64,000 bases of DNA, from positions 10,407,454 to 10,471,453 of the forward strand of contig OZ024938.1 of assembly GCA_964017235.1 (NCBI GenBank), given 5' to 3'. The first letter of the stretch is position 1; each line of letters starts with the position of its first letter. Positions 34,801-48,400 of the stretch are shown here, piece by piece. Below the pieces are notes generated by a model that made no database searches, was not told where the DNA came from, and saw nothing but the letters and a program-made list of their open reading frames with translations. The position numbers and the translations under genes are program-made. This stretch comes from Sabellastarte sp. h YS-2021. Its lineage: Eukaryota > Annelida > Polychaeta > Sabellida > Sabellidae.

Positions 34801-37800
34801 TGACAACAGAGACAACTGACAAATTATTCCACATGTGCCTCACAGCATAGCTGCTGGTGACAGATTGATTCAAAGGGGATTTCTTGGAATTCCATACCTC
34901 TGGCAGAAAATTGTGCAGGATTACGCAAATAGTACTGGTTAGAACTTCATCAACAAAAATATTAAGAAGATGGGTTTTGGCCAACTCAGATATTATTACA
35001 TCACATTTCAAAGTGTTCTGGATCACCGTCTGGATACAAAATGATAAAAGGCTCCGGAGTTTCCCATTTTTTTATTATTATGTGCCTTGGTGGAAGTCTG
35101 CACTTGCCAAGTGCTCTTGTTGTCACTTGCTATTTGTAGATTATGATATATTGGGATATATTTTATAGAAACGTGCATTGTCACAGGTACATGCAAGTAC
35201 AAAATATAATGTACTTAACACAATAAGTGGTATATTCCTTTAGGCGGGGGGTTATACCACAGCCTTAACATGATATTCGAGTATTCAATTGTCAAATCAA
35301 TGTACACCTTTCAAATCAGAAGGTTTATTATACTTTTGCTGATTCGCATATGCTAACTCAGTATGAAAATTGTCAAAAAATTCTTGACCTAATATTTTAC
35401 ATCTTTATGTTTATGCTATTGCACATGTATAGATTTGTCCAGACACTGCTATTTAAAGCTAGACTCTCTGATGTAATGATTACTTATTTTTCCTTCAATC
35501 AGAATAGAGCAGATGACACATATCACCCAATATCTAATAATTTCTTTACAGTAACTCTTGTGTGATAAACACAAGGAAGTGGACAATAAATATGTGTGAA
35601 CAACTTATGTGTGAAATAAACACATTGTTAATAATTTTAATGTGAATATAATATCTCAACAGAATGCTATTTATGACTGTAGATATGATTTTGAGTGAAT
35701 TCTAGACCCATAGGGTAGGAAACTGTCTATTTGTGCTTTATCTTCTGCTGTTATCTAGTGATTTATGTTGGGTAAAAGGAACAGTACTTTAGATATCTTG
35801 CCCAAATTTGGCATGGATGCTTGTATGGCTTTTCAACAAAACGAAAGCAATTCTATTACTAATATGGTTAAATTTTTGAACAAAAAACTCCACACTTAAG
35901 TTTTGCTCATTTATAAATAGAATATTTGTATCCCTGAATGAATTTTGATGGTATACTGGTTTAATTTCTGTAACACCAACCGTTACCTAACATTTCAACG
36001 TGTGTACATAATAAGTCAAAATGTTTTAACGGATTCCATTCAAATTTGGCACATATATGTATTTGGGCCAAAAGACAAACCTGTTTCTTATTGGGAGTTT
36101 ATGGTTACTTTGAAATGCTATATTAGATTTGGCCATCTATCGGGCATTATGGTGGCGATTTGACTTACCAGTTTCTTCCAATTTATCATTATAAATCAGG
36201 GCTACATTAGAATATAAGAGACTGCCTGTCTGGGGACATATTGGCAGTGAGTCTGCACCACCTACTCTAGCTATCTTAGATAAAATGTAGCATAGAGGGC
36301 TTGGATTTTAAAGCTTTATATTTAATATTTATAACATTTGCTCGTGTCTGTTGTATAAAAATCCATGCGGAAATAGAGGAGCTATTGCAAGTTAAAGACT
36401 GAAGTTTTTATATAAACTATTGCCTGTGCTTTTTGACTGCCTTTTCACGTTCTCTCATAAAATATTCATGTTATTTAACCCATAAATCGTACACAATGGT
36501 GGATAAATATGAAAGTAAAACGTCCCTCATTGGACATATATAGAACAAATATATCACTCATGAAGATTAACAATATAATACTCATGTTCCACACTCGTAT
36601 AATATTATTATCTTGATTCGTGATATATTTTTTCTGTAGATGTCATTCGGGAAGTTTTCCTATTGTATGTGGGTCATCCAGCTATAGCTTTAACTGAGGG
36701 CATGTTAAAAGTTTGTTACAGCATCTTTCCAAACATTCACATCATGTCTGCTATTCTATGTGGCTCATAATTTTAACCAAATAGGAATTGAGGTTATTCA
36801 CAACATAAGTTGATTAATTGCTTTCTCATGCAGATTATGTTGTGTAAGTTTCGGCTCTCTAGTTGTAAAAAATGTAACAAGTATTAGTAATTTAACCAGT
36901 ATTTGACATATTTCTTGCAAGAAAAATAATCTTTTTACTTTTTACATTTGCTTCCAATATTGAAAGATTAATCATACAAATCATTTGCCAAGTATTATTG
37001 AATGTGTACTGTAGAGATTTGTCATTTGCATGGACTCGACTTTTGATCTAAAACTGACTAAAAACTGTTTTTTTTTCACGTATATGTGCTTGAAAATGTT
37101 TGTGAATGTAGTCAAGGCATCTACCAAATATATAATGTGTATTAACAGCTTTAATATCAAGATAACAGCTATTTGTACGAATCTAACAACAGTGTGCTTC
37201 TAAGAAGGTATATGTTATATCTGTATCCAAGGATTATAAATTAATAATAACAGTGTGCACTGAACAGGTCACCCTCCACCACTTCCCTGTGGCATGGGTG
37301 ACTGTACACCATCCACTACTTCAGGGCCCATAACCAGATTCTCCATTATTTTGTGGTCTCATTACAAAGAGGATGAAAGTGTTCTATGGTAAAAAAGAGT
37401 TTAATAAAATGTTATCCACTTATACCTCTGTTCCATTATCACAAGTTTGCTGCCCGACTGTCCAGATAAGGTGGTGCCCAAACATAATACTATTGGATGT
37501 ACGACTTTTAATTTTTTTTGTTCTGTAAGGTCAGGTAATAGCATTGATCATTTTGTTCATCCCAAATATCAAAGGTGTGAGACAAAAAAAGCTTGTGAGT
37601 GGCCATTTCTCTCCTGAGTAGTTAAACTGACCTTTTCTTTGTGATAGTATGATATATCTTATTATGCTATGACTTATCTTTGCGCTCTTACAGTTTATCA
37701 TGTTTAACTCCATAAAAATACAGCAGAGCGGTCTTTTTCCTAATGCTAAGCTCACCCCTGTACGGTTAATTCTGTATGTACTTGCTTTCTCTTTGATGAC

Positions 37801-38165
37801 CTTCTTTGATGATTCTTCTTTATCAAAAAGAGGCCTTCTATCCTCGTAGTACACATTGAACAGTGACCCGTCCTATTTTCATCCCATGTCCCCACTTAAC
37901 TCCCCCAGCGTATAAATTTTGACAGAGTTTGTAAGATGTCATGCAAGTTTTTTCAAGTATTTTTTAAAAAAGTAGTCCCGAATATAAATCTCATTCAAAG
38001 TTGTGTCCATGGTATCCTTTCCGAATGTGAATCAAACAGAAGATATCTCACCAAAAAATACAAAGTGGACCACAGCACAACAAGCAAAAACTAACCAAAA
38101 ACAACCAAAAGTACCCAAGACCATTCAGTGGTAGCTTGTGGGTCCAGTGCAGAAATATGTGTTAT
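34801..38165. other. Intergenic, no gene recognised
   Basis: AT-rich. 36505-36575 shares CGTCCCTCATTGGACAT and ATATCACTCATG with 40605-40670, a dispersed repeat. 35085-35125 holds a copy of the GGTGGAAGTCTGCACTT-GCCAAGTGCTC repeat. No coding signal. Confidence 0.4.
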
Positions 38166-38636
38166 ATATAATGCCCCAGTCGCACTACAGGAGATATTGT
38201 CCCGCAGTTACAGGTTTTTTACTCATTGGTGGAACCACCTCTCAGTACGCCTTGTACCTTACGAAATTTTGTGTATTTATCACACTACTGGATATAACTG
38301 CAGCTCTAGGCATTGGACGAAATGCGCCCATCCTTCAACTACCGCCTGAGGTATTATAGGAACTTGTGATACTCTGGCAAAATGTCACAGAAACACGACC
38401 GAGTCGCAATTTTACATACACAGTGGACCACATCTTCAGTCAAAAAAAAAAAAAATATTCATCTGTACATGCTTACGGTTCCAAATTCAGACAGGGAAAC
38501 TTGACACATTTTAAAACTTCCATAGCCTGCTTAAGAGATTGGACGTTTGGCCACTGTGTCACAAGTTTGCATACGGGCTGTGAGGCCGTAGTTGAAGGAC
38601 AGACGCACTTTGCCCAACGCCTATAGCCGCTTGGTC
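38166..38636. mobile_element. Non-autonomous TIR element family E, copy 1
   Basis: Starts ATAATGCCCCAGTCGCACTA, with GTCCCGCAGTTACAGGTT, CACAGAAACACGACCGAGT and TGGCCACTGTGTCAC inside. It is homologous along its length to 39693-40244. Its right end is diverged. Open frames across it are shadows and do not match between copies. Confidence 0.6.
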
Positions 38637-39692
38637 TAGAAATAAATTGTGACATGGTCTACCTTGCATTGATCCAGACTAGAGTTTGAACCCAGCATCA
38701 CACCATAACAAAATCAAAAAAATTTAGATAGGTCAAAGTGACCAGGTATATTGCTACTACTAGTCAAGTAACTAACAAATTCACCCGAATCAAAGTACTA
38801 GATACTACCTACAGATCTGAAAAAAAACATGTGGTAAGGCTCAAGTTGTATCCCAGACATTGGCACCATAAAGATCAACTATATCATATTGTCAATGATT
38901 GTGTGTATTACTAGTATCTTGTGGTATTTCATTTGCCTGACTTAATAAAGTTCAATACAAATCAAGCTTACCGAATAATAAAGATATTAAATAAGTTTTG
39001 GTTCATTAATTTTTTTCAATCGAAGAAACACATTTGTAGTTTTAGTAGCATTAATAATGTGACTAAGTTGATGTTAATCCTTGGTCAGAGTTCTTCTAAG
39101 GGAATACTTGTTTTGCAAATACATTTATTGTATCAAAATATTGCATCTGTATCTGCGGCATATCTACTACAAAATACTTTCTTGCTCCTTCAAAAGCTAA
39201 AACCCCTCAAATTTCCCACACACTTTGTAAACATCTTCTCCTTTTTACTCTTAATATATATATTAATGTAACTACTTAATTGAAAATCAAAATTCCATTA
39301 TATTTAGGAAAACAACTTTGACAGGTGTACATAGGGAATGAAATATCGTATTCATGACTCTAGGGCTACTATACAGTGGTTAGTGGGGCGAACTAGTTTG
39401 TGACCATTTGTTACATTTGCAATGGGCTCACCCCAATCTAATGTCATTCAGGACGCCATTGAACATCATTTTCCTGCTGCAACAAGGACACACAGACTGG
39501 TAAGGCACCAGTTTTATAGTGTTTATCTTCATGAGTGTAGATTTGTTTGGTATATATCTAATGAGGGATGGTTTACTGTTATCATCCTCTACTATTTTGG
39601 GTTTTTTTGTCGCCTCCTCCAAGAAGAAACATATGCCATATTTGTTCCCCAAGGCTTATCCACCATTGTTTCTTATGACAGCGTCCCTGTGA
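38637..39692. other. Spacer between two family E elements, no gene recognised
   Basis: AT-rich. The 116-codon open frame at 38921-39271 has low-complexity composition and no recognised domain. Confidence 0.4.
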
Positions 39693-40244
39693 TAATGCCC
39701 CATTCACAACTAGAGGTGGAACGTCCCGCAGTTACAGGTTCTCATAGGCGGAGGAAACAACTCAAGGAAGCAACATACCAACTGAGATTTGTTGTAGCAT
39801 TCACACAATAGGCGACACCATTCACGATTATAGATGTTTGGCAAAATGCCGCACTCCTTCAACTGCCATCCAAGGTTCATATGTGACCTTGTGATATAGT
39901 GGCGAAATGTCCATTTATGTCCACTCACCTTACGTTGCCGTATTACACTGAAAGACAACCGAGTGACAACCTTATACACACCATGGACTACACCTTCAGT
40001 TACCGTAGCAAGAAATTCATCTGCACATGCTTATTTTTGTCTGTGCATGAACTTGGTTCCAAAAGCAGAGGCAGAAGTTTTCAAAACATTTCAAAACTTC
40101 CATGGGACGAGCAAGGTTATGGACATTTCACCACTGTGTCACGTGATTGCACACAAACCTCAGATGTTAGTTGAAGGACATGGGCGTTTTATGATAATTG
40201 GAGATGACAGCAGGGGATACCGCCTGTAGTGTGAATGGGGTATA
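39693..40244. mobile_element. Non-autonomous TIR element family E, copy 2 (552 bp)
   Basis: Left end TAATGCCCCATTCACAACTA and right end CCTGTAGTGTGAATGGGGTA are inverted repeats over about 25 bp. The interior matches copy 1 (38166-38636), including GTCCCGCAGTTACAGGTT and CACTGTGTCACGTG. Confidence 0.68.
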
Positions 40245-41820
40245 ACAACCATTACTATACTCATGGACTGGTGAATTTTGAAATACCACTGATGATTATT
40301 GCACCTTAGAGTCTACTTTACAAAGTAAGAATGCACAAAATGCTTTCATTTATACAGGGTCACTAATGCCAGGATGTACAACCTACTTACTAGGCATGCC
40401 AAGTACTATGAAAAATTAGTATTAGACATTTGTCAAGAAATATCTCCTGTACTTTAATATTTCCTTAATTATATAACCTACAAATATAATTCTAAAGTTA
40501 AAAATTGAAGTTTATATATTCACTGGTGCCCTTTTTATGTATTTATGTATAAGCCTCTTTTGCATTCTTTCTTAAACTGTGGACATGTTTTCAGTCTAAA
40601 GTAGAAGGAACATGTCCCTCATTAGACATGTATGAAAACATATCACTCATGGAGATGACAGGAATTGGCAGTATCAAGAACTGATCGCTTTTTGAAAGCT
40701 GAGAGGCTTAATAGGTGGACTCGTGTGAATAATCCTCTCATGCTTAAATATACTTAAATATTACAACTGACTTATTAAAATGGATCGTGACAGGCGAACA
40801 TACCTTGTATTTGAATATGATCTCCAGAATAAAACAAATGATAGCTAATGTAGGGAACTAGAGAATATCTAAAACTGAGAACAAGTCTGAAATTCAAATG
40901 TCATATGTTTACTGAAGTTTATGTCTCACAAAATCTTATAAAATATGAATGGCCAAATTAAAATCTTGCATATAACCACTGACAGTAGAAACAGGAAGAT
41001 TCAAAGCAAACAATTATCACAAAGATTTTGTAAGTTATGAAATAATAATGTTATTCAAGGCGAAGAATATTTAATTGTAACTTGTCCATTCTAGAGGATC
41101 CAAAGAAAAGATCTACTTCAACATATTACAAAAAAATGTTTTTGAAAACTGTGACAGTTTAAAACCGGAAGAGCAGTATGTCAAGCCGATGATGTTTAAC
41201 AACAAACACTTAAGAATATTTGTCACATATTTAACCTCGATTTGGGATTGCCATAAATCTACATTATTTAAACAATAAGATAAAGACACTCATGATTCAA
41301 TACTGACCTGTAAGCCTTAATGGCTGGGTTTTACTAATATATTATTTTATTGTGAAATGTCTTTTCGACATGGAGATATTTTTGTGTAACACACCGTTAG
41401 TAAAATAATAAAAAATATCATACTTTACTTTGTAATAAATGGTCCAGTATAGGCCATCATTTTATTTTGTTTATTTGGTGTTTGTAGTTATACAGAAGCA
41501 AATACATTTTTGTTCATCAAATATGGTAGTAACTTTGACATTTTGTACCCCTTTTACTGTATAATGTTATCACATAATTATTTATAGCATTTATCTTTAT
41601 CAAAAAGTGTGAATCAGCTTAAGAGTTGTAAATCCCCAATTATCACCCAAAAATACGTATTTTGCTTTTACACAAAAATTCTCAGCACAAACAATGTTTT
41701 ATTTAATTGGGACTATCCTGTGCTGTAACTACCAAAGTGCGCATGTGTGAAATAATTTGAATTGTGAAGGTTCCTGATTCATGAAAATCAAACAGCCACT
41801 TTAAACAAGGCCGAAAGTAC
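40245..41820. other. Intergenic, no gene recognised
   Basis: AT-rich, one dispersed repeat (40605-40670, shared with 36505-36575). Confidence 0.4.
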
Positions 41821-41938
41821 TAATGTAGCCCATCGCCGCCTAACTTCTGTAAAACACAACCATTGTCAGAATTCACGAAAGTCTGGAGACAAAAAAAAAC
41901 AACCCCAAAAAAGCTCTACCTAGGCCGACGCTTAAAAA
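41821..41938 (-). repeat. 5S rRNA-derived SINE, copy 3 (partial, split by another SINE)
   Basis: Minus strand: GAAGTTAGGCGGCGATGGGC then TACATTAGTACTTTCGG, a worn 5S box A to box C segment. TTTTTTTTGTCTCCAGACTT and the head GCCTAGGTAGAGCTTTTTT also match the 57281 copy. The head is interrupted by the tRNA-SINE that follows. Confidence 0.6.
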
Positions 41939-42183
41939 TTTGTTTATTTGGGTTCTTACGTCGCTTTCAACACTGTACAGGTCATATCACGACGGGTAGT
42001 TGGAAGGGCAGAGGAAACCAGTACATACAGTTCGTTAGGGTTCTGTACTGTAAACTGCCGACCAATGGCAAGCAACTACCAGCTTTCCCACTTGAGGCCA
42101 TGCCGGGAATCGAACCCCGGCCTCAGAGGTGGGAGGCGAGAGTGTTACCACTCTGCCACCGTGGCCCCTCCGACGCTTAAAAA
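41925..42183 (-). repeat. tRNA-derived SINE, family 1, copy 2 with 14-bp target duplication
   Basis: Element 41939-42169, minus strand. Head GGGGCCACGGTGGCAGAGTG and an intact B box GGTTCGATTCCC. Flanked by perfect CCGACGCTTAAAAA at 41925-41938 and 42170-42183. Inserted in the head of a 5S-derived SINE. Confidence 0.88.
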
Positions 42184-42598
42184 GAAAAAGCTTATGGCAA
42201 CCAAACTAGGTGGTCACTACAGGTGGCCATACAGGTGGCCATACCAAGGGGCATGTAAATCTAAGCCTTCATTCTTCCATTGAATAGTGCCAGCTTTTTG
42301 TTAAGTTAGCAAATTCTTGTGTAAATCAAAAACCTTGGTTAGTTTACTGTTGGTTATATTTGGGTTTACAAACCTCTTAAATTTAAAGATAACTCAGACC
42401 CTGTAGTTAAGTATTAGTTATTTAAACCTTCATTTCTATACATCCAGCTAACTATAAAGGTATCATTATTGTGTACAACAAAGTTATTGAAGTGTTGTAC
42501 AGTCAGGTGATGTGTCATTTACATAACTTTTACAGTAATTGAGACATTTCAATTAACATTTCTGATCTGGAGGGAATCTCTAACGGCAATGTAACAAA

Positions 42599-43061
42599 TA
42601 GAGAGGTTTAGTGATGCGTTTTGACAGCCGCCTAACGTGAAATAATTTCCGTAACACATACGTCGTGTTTGAGGTGGATGCGTTTGCCATTTTAGGGTTT
42701 AGCAATACGTCCATATAAAGTAATGCAGGCCAATGTAGGTTCTTTCATGTACAACAAAAGAAGCATGCTTTGCAAATATGCCTCTGGTATTTATATGGCA
42801 AAATATAGCGAACTAACACGTAGCCAAATGTGGTGTACATATTTATCTGCATATGTAGCTGTGATGTATTTATTTGTAACATGTAGTTTTTAAATAAAAT
42901 AGATAGGGGTGAGTGAACGTAAGGAAGTCACTCTTTACGTATAAAACGTAACATAATTAACCCCTAAAACCCTAAATATCACCTGATACACATCTACTGC
43001 TGACGTAAATAAGTTTGCGTTTACGTTTTAATAGCCAAAAATGTAACACTAAACCTCTCTA
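42599..43061. mobile_element. TA-flanked TIR element, family F (463 bp)
   Basis: TA followed by GAGAGGTTTAGTG at the left, and CACTAAACCTCTC followed by TA at the right, a perfect 13-bp inverted repeat with weaker similarity inward. The interior is rich in ACGT-containing motifs (TTACGTATAAAACGTAAC, TTTGCGTTTACGTTTT). No ORF. Confidence 0.65.
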
Positions 43062-43319
43062 ATTACTGACAATGTAACGGATACTCAACGAATGCTCCTA
43101 TATACTCCCTGAATACCTTAGTAAAAGTGTCATTGCATTGTGAATTAGTTGGTTTGCTATTTTATGAGTGCTTCTATTTACAGGCCCCAGTCTCTTTATT
43201 GCTGAAGGTGAGTGGTGACCCATCTGGGACAAGGTCACTTGACCCCATTCTTACAGAAGAATGTGCAATATAAGTTATAACAGCATTAAGATGACTTGTC
43301 GCAGCATAGTGGAGAGCAA

Positions 43320-43380
43320 ACAAGATATAACAAGAGCACTTGGGGAACGCAAACTTCCGCCAAGGCATGACAAAAAGATA
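43320..43380. repeat. Dispersed repeat fragment (GAGCACTT...CCGCCAAGGC)
   Basis: AGAGCACTTGGGGAACGCAA followed by ACTTCCGCCAAGGCATG. Related fragments lie at about 11150, 28150, 35090 (inverted) and 55105. No ends recognised. Confidence 0.45.
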
Positions 43381-43624
43381 AAACAAAATGTTAATGATAG
43401 TAATACTTGCTGATGGAGGTAATTATTAACTGACATTCTGCAGGTAGAAAATGATATCAAAGGATGACAAACATGTTGAATTGTGTCGTCAGTGACTATA
43501 ACTGTCACAATCCAGCTTCCGACCTTTAGGAGTGAAAAGATGAATTTGTGCAACTTCCAAGGTTCTACTCCGGGAGCTGTTTGGAGGTAAACTCCTGCAA
43601 ATAGAAAATTAGTATAAGGTCAAA

Positions 43625-43625
43625 C

Positions 43626-43673
<48 letters not shown>

Positions 43674-44710
43674 GTTGTCCACATGCTTAATTTCCGTATC
43701 AACGGATTCTAAGGCACACCATCCAATTCATAAGGCATAAGTCATAAGACATTAGACATGTTCCGAGTCGTTCCCAGAGAGGTCGTCCGGTGGGAGGTGG
43801 GAAGCTATGGTGGGAATGATTTCTGAAATAGGTAGGTTTTGAGTCGACTTTTGAAACTGGAGAGATTTGGAGCACTGCATATATCATATGGAATATCATT
43901 CCATAACTTAGGGGCATCATATGAAAAACTATTGTTAAAATGGACCTTTGATTTATGGATGGAAGCACAGTAAGAGGGAACCTGAAGGAACAAATTTTTG
44001 GGATTGGAACGTCTTGTATTCATGGCAGATTTGTACAAGGGGAGATATGGTGCAAAATACTTAGGCTGGCCAGTGGTGAGGTACTTATAAAAAAAACACT
44101 AGGGTTTTGAAGATAATACGTTGTCTAATGGGTAGCCAATGAAGTGCCCTAAGGGTGGATGTAATGTGAGTGTACTTTGAAGCTTTTGTGACAAACCGTG
44201 CAAGAGCATTTTGAACATATTGGAGCCTTGTAGCATTTCAGGATGACAAACTGAGAAAAAGAGAATTGCAATAATCCAAACGACTACTGACCAGAGCATT
44301 TGCAATCACCACTGATGTATCCACAGAAAGAAACCTCCTGATGCGATGAAGGTCTCTGAGGCTAATAAAACAGGATTTGATAACAGAATTTACGTGATTG
44401 GTGAAACAAATCTTTGCATCAAACAGAACACCCAGATTGTGTACAACATCTGCGGGAGAGAGGCAATTACCCAGGATATTGACACTAAATGAGTCACTGA
44501 GCCATTTGTGTCTGTCTTTGGCACCGAAGACTATGAATTCTGTTTTATCAGGATTTAGCTTGAGTTTGTTTTCAGACATCCAGACCTGAATATCATTCAA
44601 ACACGATTTAAGACGGTCAAAAGACTTGAGACTATCATCAGGGGATAAGTGAATGAACAGCTGAGTGTCGTCCGCATAGAAGTGGTAACGGACTCCTGTA
44701 CACATCATTT
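43625..44710 (-). mobile_element. 5'-truncated LINE (L2/CR1-like), 3' half of RT to tail
   Basis: Minus strand frames: YHFYADDTQLFIHL (RT catalytic YADD), WMSENKLKLNPDKTEF, GVLFDAK, LVSSRLDYCNSL, then after a frameshift YNTRR-like MNTRRSNPKNLF and PKLWNDIPYDICS. The 3' end is the (TTGA)n array at 43626-43673, the kind of short 3' tandem tail these LINEs use. 5' truncated near 44710. Confidence 0.85.
43626..43673. repeat. (TCAA)n microsatellite at LINE 3' end
   Basis: About twelve uninterrupted ATCA units. Forms the 3' terminus of the truncated LINE on the minus strand. Confidence 0.95.
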
Positions 44711-45491
44711 GTAGCCAGAGAAATTGTCGAGTGGAAACTACTTTGCATTGGAAATCAGCCGGCTTATGTTTATGTATGTGAATTTAAAAGTATCAAACAT
44801 TTTATCCTAGTTTTATATTCAACAGTATCATTTTCATGTAGTCCAGTCTTTATTGCATTTTGGGGGGGGGAGGGGGGGGGGGGACAAAACACTCGAAGGG
44901 CAAAGGAACAGGCATTAATCATTGTGGTTTTACATATCTATGCCTACTAAAATCATTTCTGATAACGTTCTAAATGTACGTTTTTTATAGTTATATTTAA
45001 GTGTTATCTAAAAGAGACTTGATTAGTCATGTCGAGATTGGTTCAGGTTATTGCTTTGTTGCTACTATCTAGCCTAATGGGCACGCTAAAAAGGACATCA
45101 CGTGACCTAGTTTGGTCCATTTGGACATGTAAATGTAATAGTAGCCTTTTACATTCGAGTTGACACCTTCAGTATACACGTTTAGTGAATTCAGGCACTT
45201 TCTAAACTGGATGAATGAAAATATTGTTTGACACAAATAGTTAGAAAGGCATGATTTTGGTGGATAAATATCTATTGTTCTACAGTTGACTAGTTAGAAA
45301 TTATATTTAATTTAATATAGTACTACTTAGGTGTTATGATTCGTAAGAGATTTATAAGACATGTATTAATATGTAAGCATATATACCATGTAAATGTAAT
45401 TATAAACTAACATATTTTACTTGGAAAAGCCAAAATAGCAAGACATTACAAAGGGAACATCAGGTAACGCAGAACACAATTATAGATCACT
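44711..45491. other. Upstream region of the SLC28 gene, with a G-tract
   Basis: G9-A-G12 at 44862-44883 is the only striking feature. No promoter element can be named; any 5' UTR exon is not distinguishable. Confidence 0.4.
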
Positions 45492-48400
45492 ATGTCTGGG
45501 GCTGTTGAGTTAACAGACTACAAGACCAACCCAGATGGGGGTTTTAACAATGACGGTTTCACCTCAGAAATCGAGAACGGCGACGCCATTGCTGAGGCTG
45601 ATAGAAAAAGAGAAAATAAGGTATGATAAACAACTTGTGAGATATAAATACTGTAATTATAACCCCTGTCAAGAAGGTTATGTTTCTTGGGTGTGTTCAT
45701 TTGTCTGTTTGTCTGTGTTCGTGACTACACATTTTATTGAGAATATTTTTGTGTGTGTAGGTAGTACATGTCCACAGGATTAAATGATTTAAATTTGGGG
45801 GAAAGATCCAGATCTTATTCTGGATTTAAATCTCCCTGCATTTACAATGTAGAGGTGCCCAGCATCCTTGGCGGGGGGGTTGGTGCCCTAGGAGTGCTTG
45901 CACTCAGAGGGGTTACTACAAATGATCCTCTTGGAATAGGAGTGGAAAAAATGGCAAACCATGTGGTTTACCTTGATTAAGAAGATTGTTATATGACCCA
46001 TAAGACCGACCATATGACGTGCTCTCGACTGGCATGATACTCGTGAAGATAGCTAGTAACAGTAAGGCCAAAACTACTCTAGTGCGCTTATTCTAATAGT
46101 ATTTTACAGTGCTGAATCTCCATCTTAAGACAGACTCTAGTCGTACCAAAACAGAAAAAGCAGAAAACTATATTCATAGCAGGGGTTAGAACAATGGAGA
46201 GAGACCAGGGAAAGCAGAAATTAGGGTGGATATGCTTGTGAAAAGAGATAGGTTTTTAGCATCTTTCTGAATGTGTGGAGAGAAGTGACCGAACCAAAAA
46301 ACTCGTCGTAGATACCCATGACTAATCTTCTTTAGGGAAATGAATACACTAGCTTTTAGAGGGGAGTCGAAAAAACAGAGTGTAGCAAGAGAGAAGGTGA
46401 GAAATAACACCGTCAAGATAGGTTCTAGCATCCAAAACATTACTTATAACTTATAGACACGGTGTACTTGTGATGTTCTTGTATAATATGTATATCCTTT
46501 ATTATTTTATATTTCCTTACAAATAAAAGCGCCAGTACAAGTGGTAATAACTACTTTATTAATATCCAAAACAATTACATGTGGTGTAGTATGTATAGAT
46601 GTGTATGTGTGTAAATAATTTTGTCCTGAGCTGTTCACATAAATACGTTAAACTGCACCCGTGACATTTCATGTTTGTATTGTAACTTCTAATTCTAATA
46701 GTACTTTTATAGCATTTTGTTAGTTGTGCTTGACACAACATTTCAGTTAAGGGCTAGGTCTGGTGTATTCCACTATTGCTATGTGTAATCACCTACCTTC
46801 TGCATAAGTGTCAGTTTAATTCCTGTTATAACAAACATTAAAAGCTAGGGTCAAGCCAATGGCCAGGAAAAGTGTCAACATCTGGTAGAGCAGTAATCAC
46901 CCACACATTTTCCCGCCACTTTAGTTTACCTTCTTACCTTCTGTAGCTATGTATGTATTATTATTTGAAACATTCAAGGGTGAGCACGCACCCTCCCACC
47001 TCCCCTGCATTACACCTTAGTCTGGTTATGCTCAATTTTCATCAGCACTACACTGCTCCACCAGTTATGCTGCCATCAATGTAAATCAACCATTTTACAA
47101 CAATTATTTTATAAGCTCACTAGCTTATATAGTGTTCTTTGTGGGCCTTTTAAAGTCTTGTAGTTCTAACTTCATAGTAATTAATTGTATGTCTGTGTCA
47201 ATGTATTTAGAATATATAACATGTCGTGTTTGTTGATTATGTAAAATAAAGGCTCTTATCCCAGTATATATGTATGTAGTTGTCACTTCTCCACAACTGT
47301 CAACTGTATCTTAACTTATCTTGGACCTTGGCCTTGACTGAATCTACATCTATTGACAGACTCTAAGGCACATAATACCAGAAAACATTGATCCATAATC
47401 ATTAAGCCAAAAACACTGCAGGGGTCCACACCATGGAGAAAGACCGAGACAAGACCAGAAAACTAGGGTGGGTATGCTTTTGCAAAGGGATATGTTTTCC
47501 ACTTCTTTGTGAATAAAGACAGAGATTTGGCTGAGGGTGCATTATCAGGCAGATAATTCCAAATCCTTGGGGCATCATATTCCAAGCTGAGGCTAAAATG
47601 CTTTTCAGACTTATATATTGATGCAAAGTGTGGGACCTACAGCAGCATACCACCAGATTGACTTCTATGCATTTTGTATACACTATGTCTGGGTTAACGG
47701 AAAGGTTAATAGTATTTAGGATAACCACTTCGTAGCAACTTATACACCAATAGTCCGTCTTGACAATGGGGCAATGCTTGATAGTCAACCAATGAAGAGT
47801 CTTTCTAACAGGGGTGATATGTGAATACACACTGGAGTACACTGGAGCCTGTAAAGATTAAGAGCAGAATGACTTCTAAACAAGGAATTGCAGTAGTCAA
47901 AATGACTTCCAGCCAAAGCATTTGCAGCCAAAATAGCATTACCATGAGAGATACTCTCTCAGTCACTCAAGATCCCTGATATGGACAAAACAAGCCTAAC
48001 AGGTATTGCTGACATGGCAAGAGAAGGAGAAATATGAGTCAAACCAAAGACCAAGGTTCCTGGCTGCCTCATCAGGTGAGAGGAGATTACAAAGTTTCTT
48101 AATTGAGAATAATTTGTTGAGTTTTGCCCAAACAGTCTTTGGCTAAACATAACAATCATAACATTCTTGTGAGTAAGTAAGTTGAACATATAACTTTATA
48201 ACCAAAGCATACAAGTGGAAACTTTATGCCAGTATAGTGAGACTTTGCTGGGGGAGTAGTGTACAATGTGAATAGGATTAGTCCCACGATAGAGCCCTGT
48301 GGCATACCAAACAAGTCATTTGGCCTCAAATATAACAGAGCCAATTTTGATACACTGAGAATGGTCAGAGAGGTAAGACTTGAACCAGTCTAGAACCACA

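Noticed and set aside
38128-40229. Several 70-130 codon open frames
   Set aside because: They overlap family E elements; frames and residues are not conserved between the two copies.
43626-43673. CRISPR-like or satellite array
   Set aside because: A simple 4-bp microsatellite at a LINE 3' end; no spacer-repeat structure anywhere in the window.
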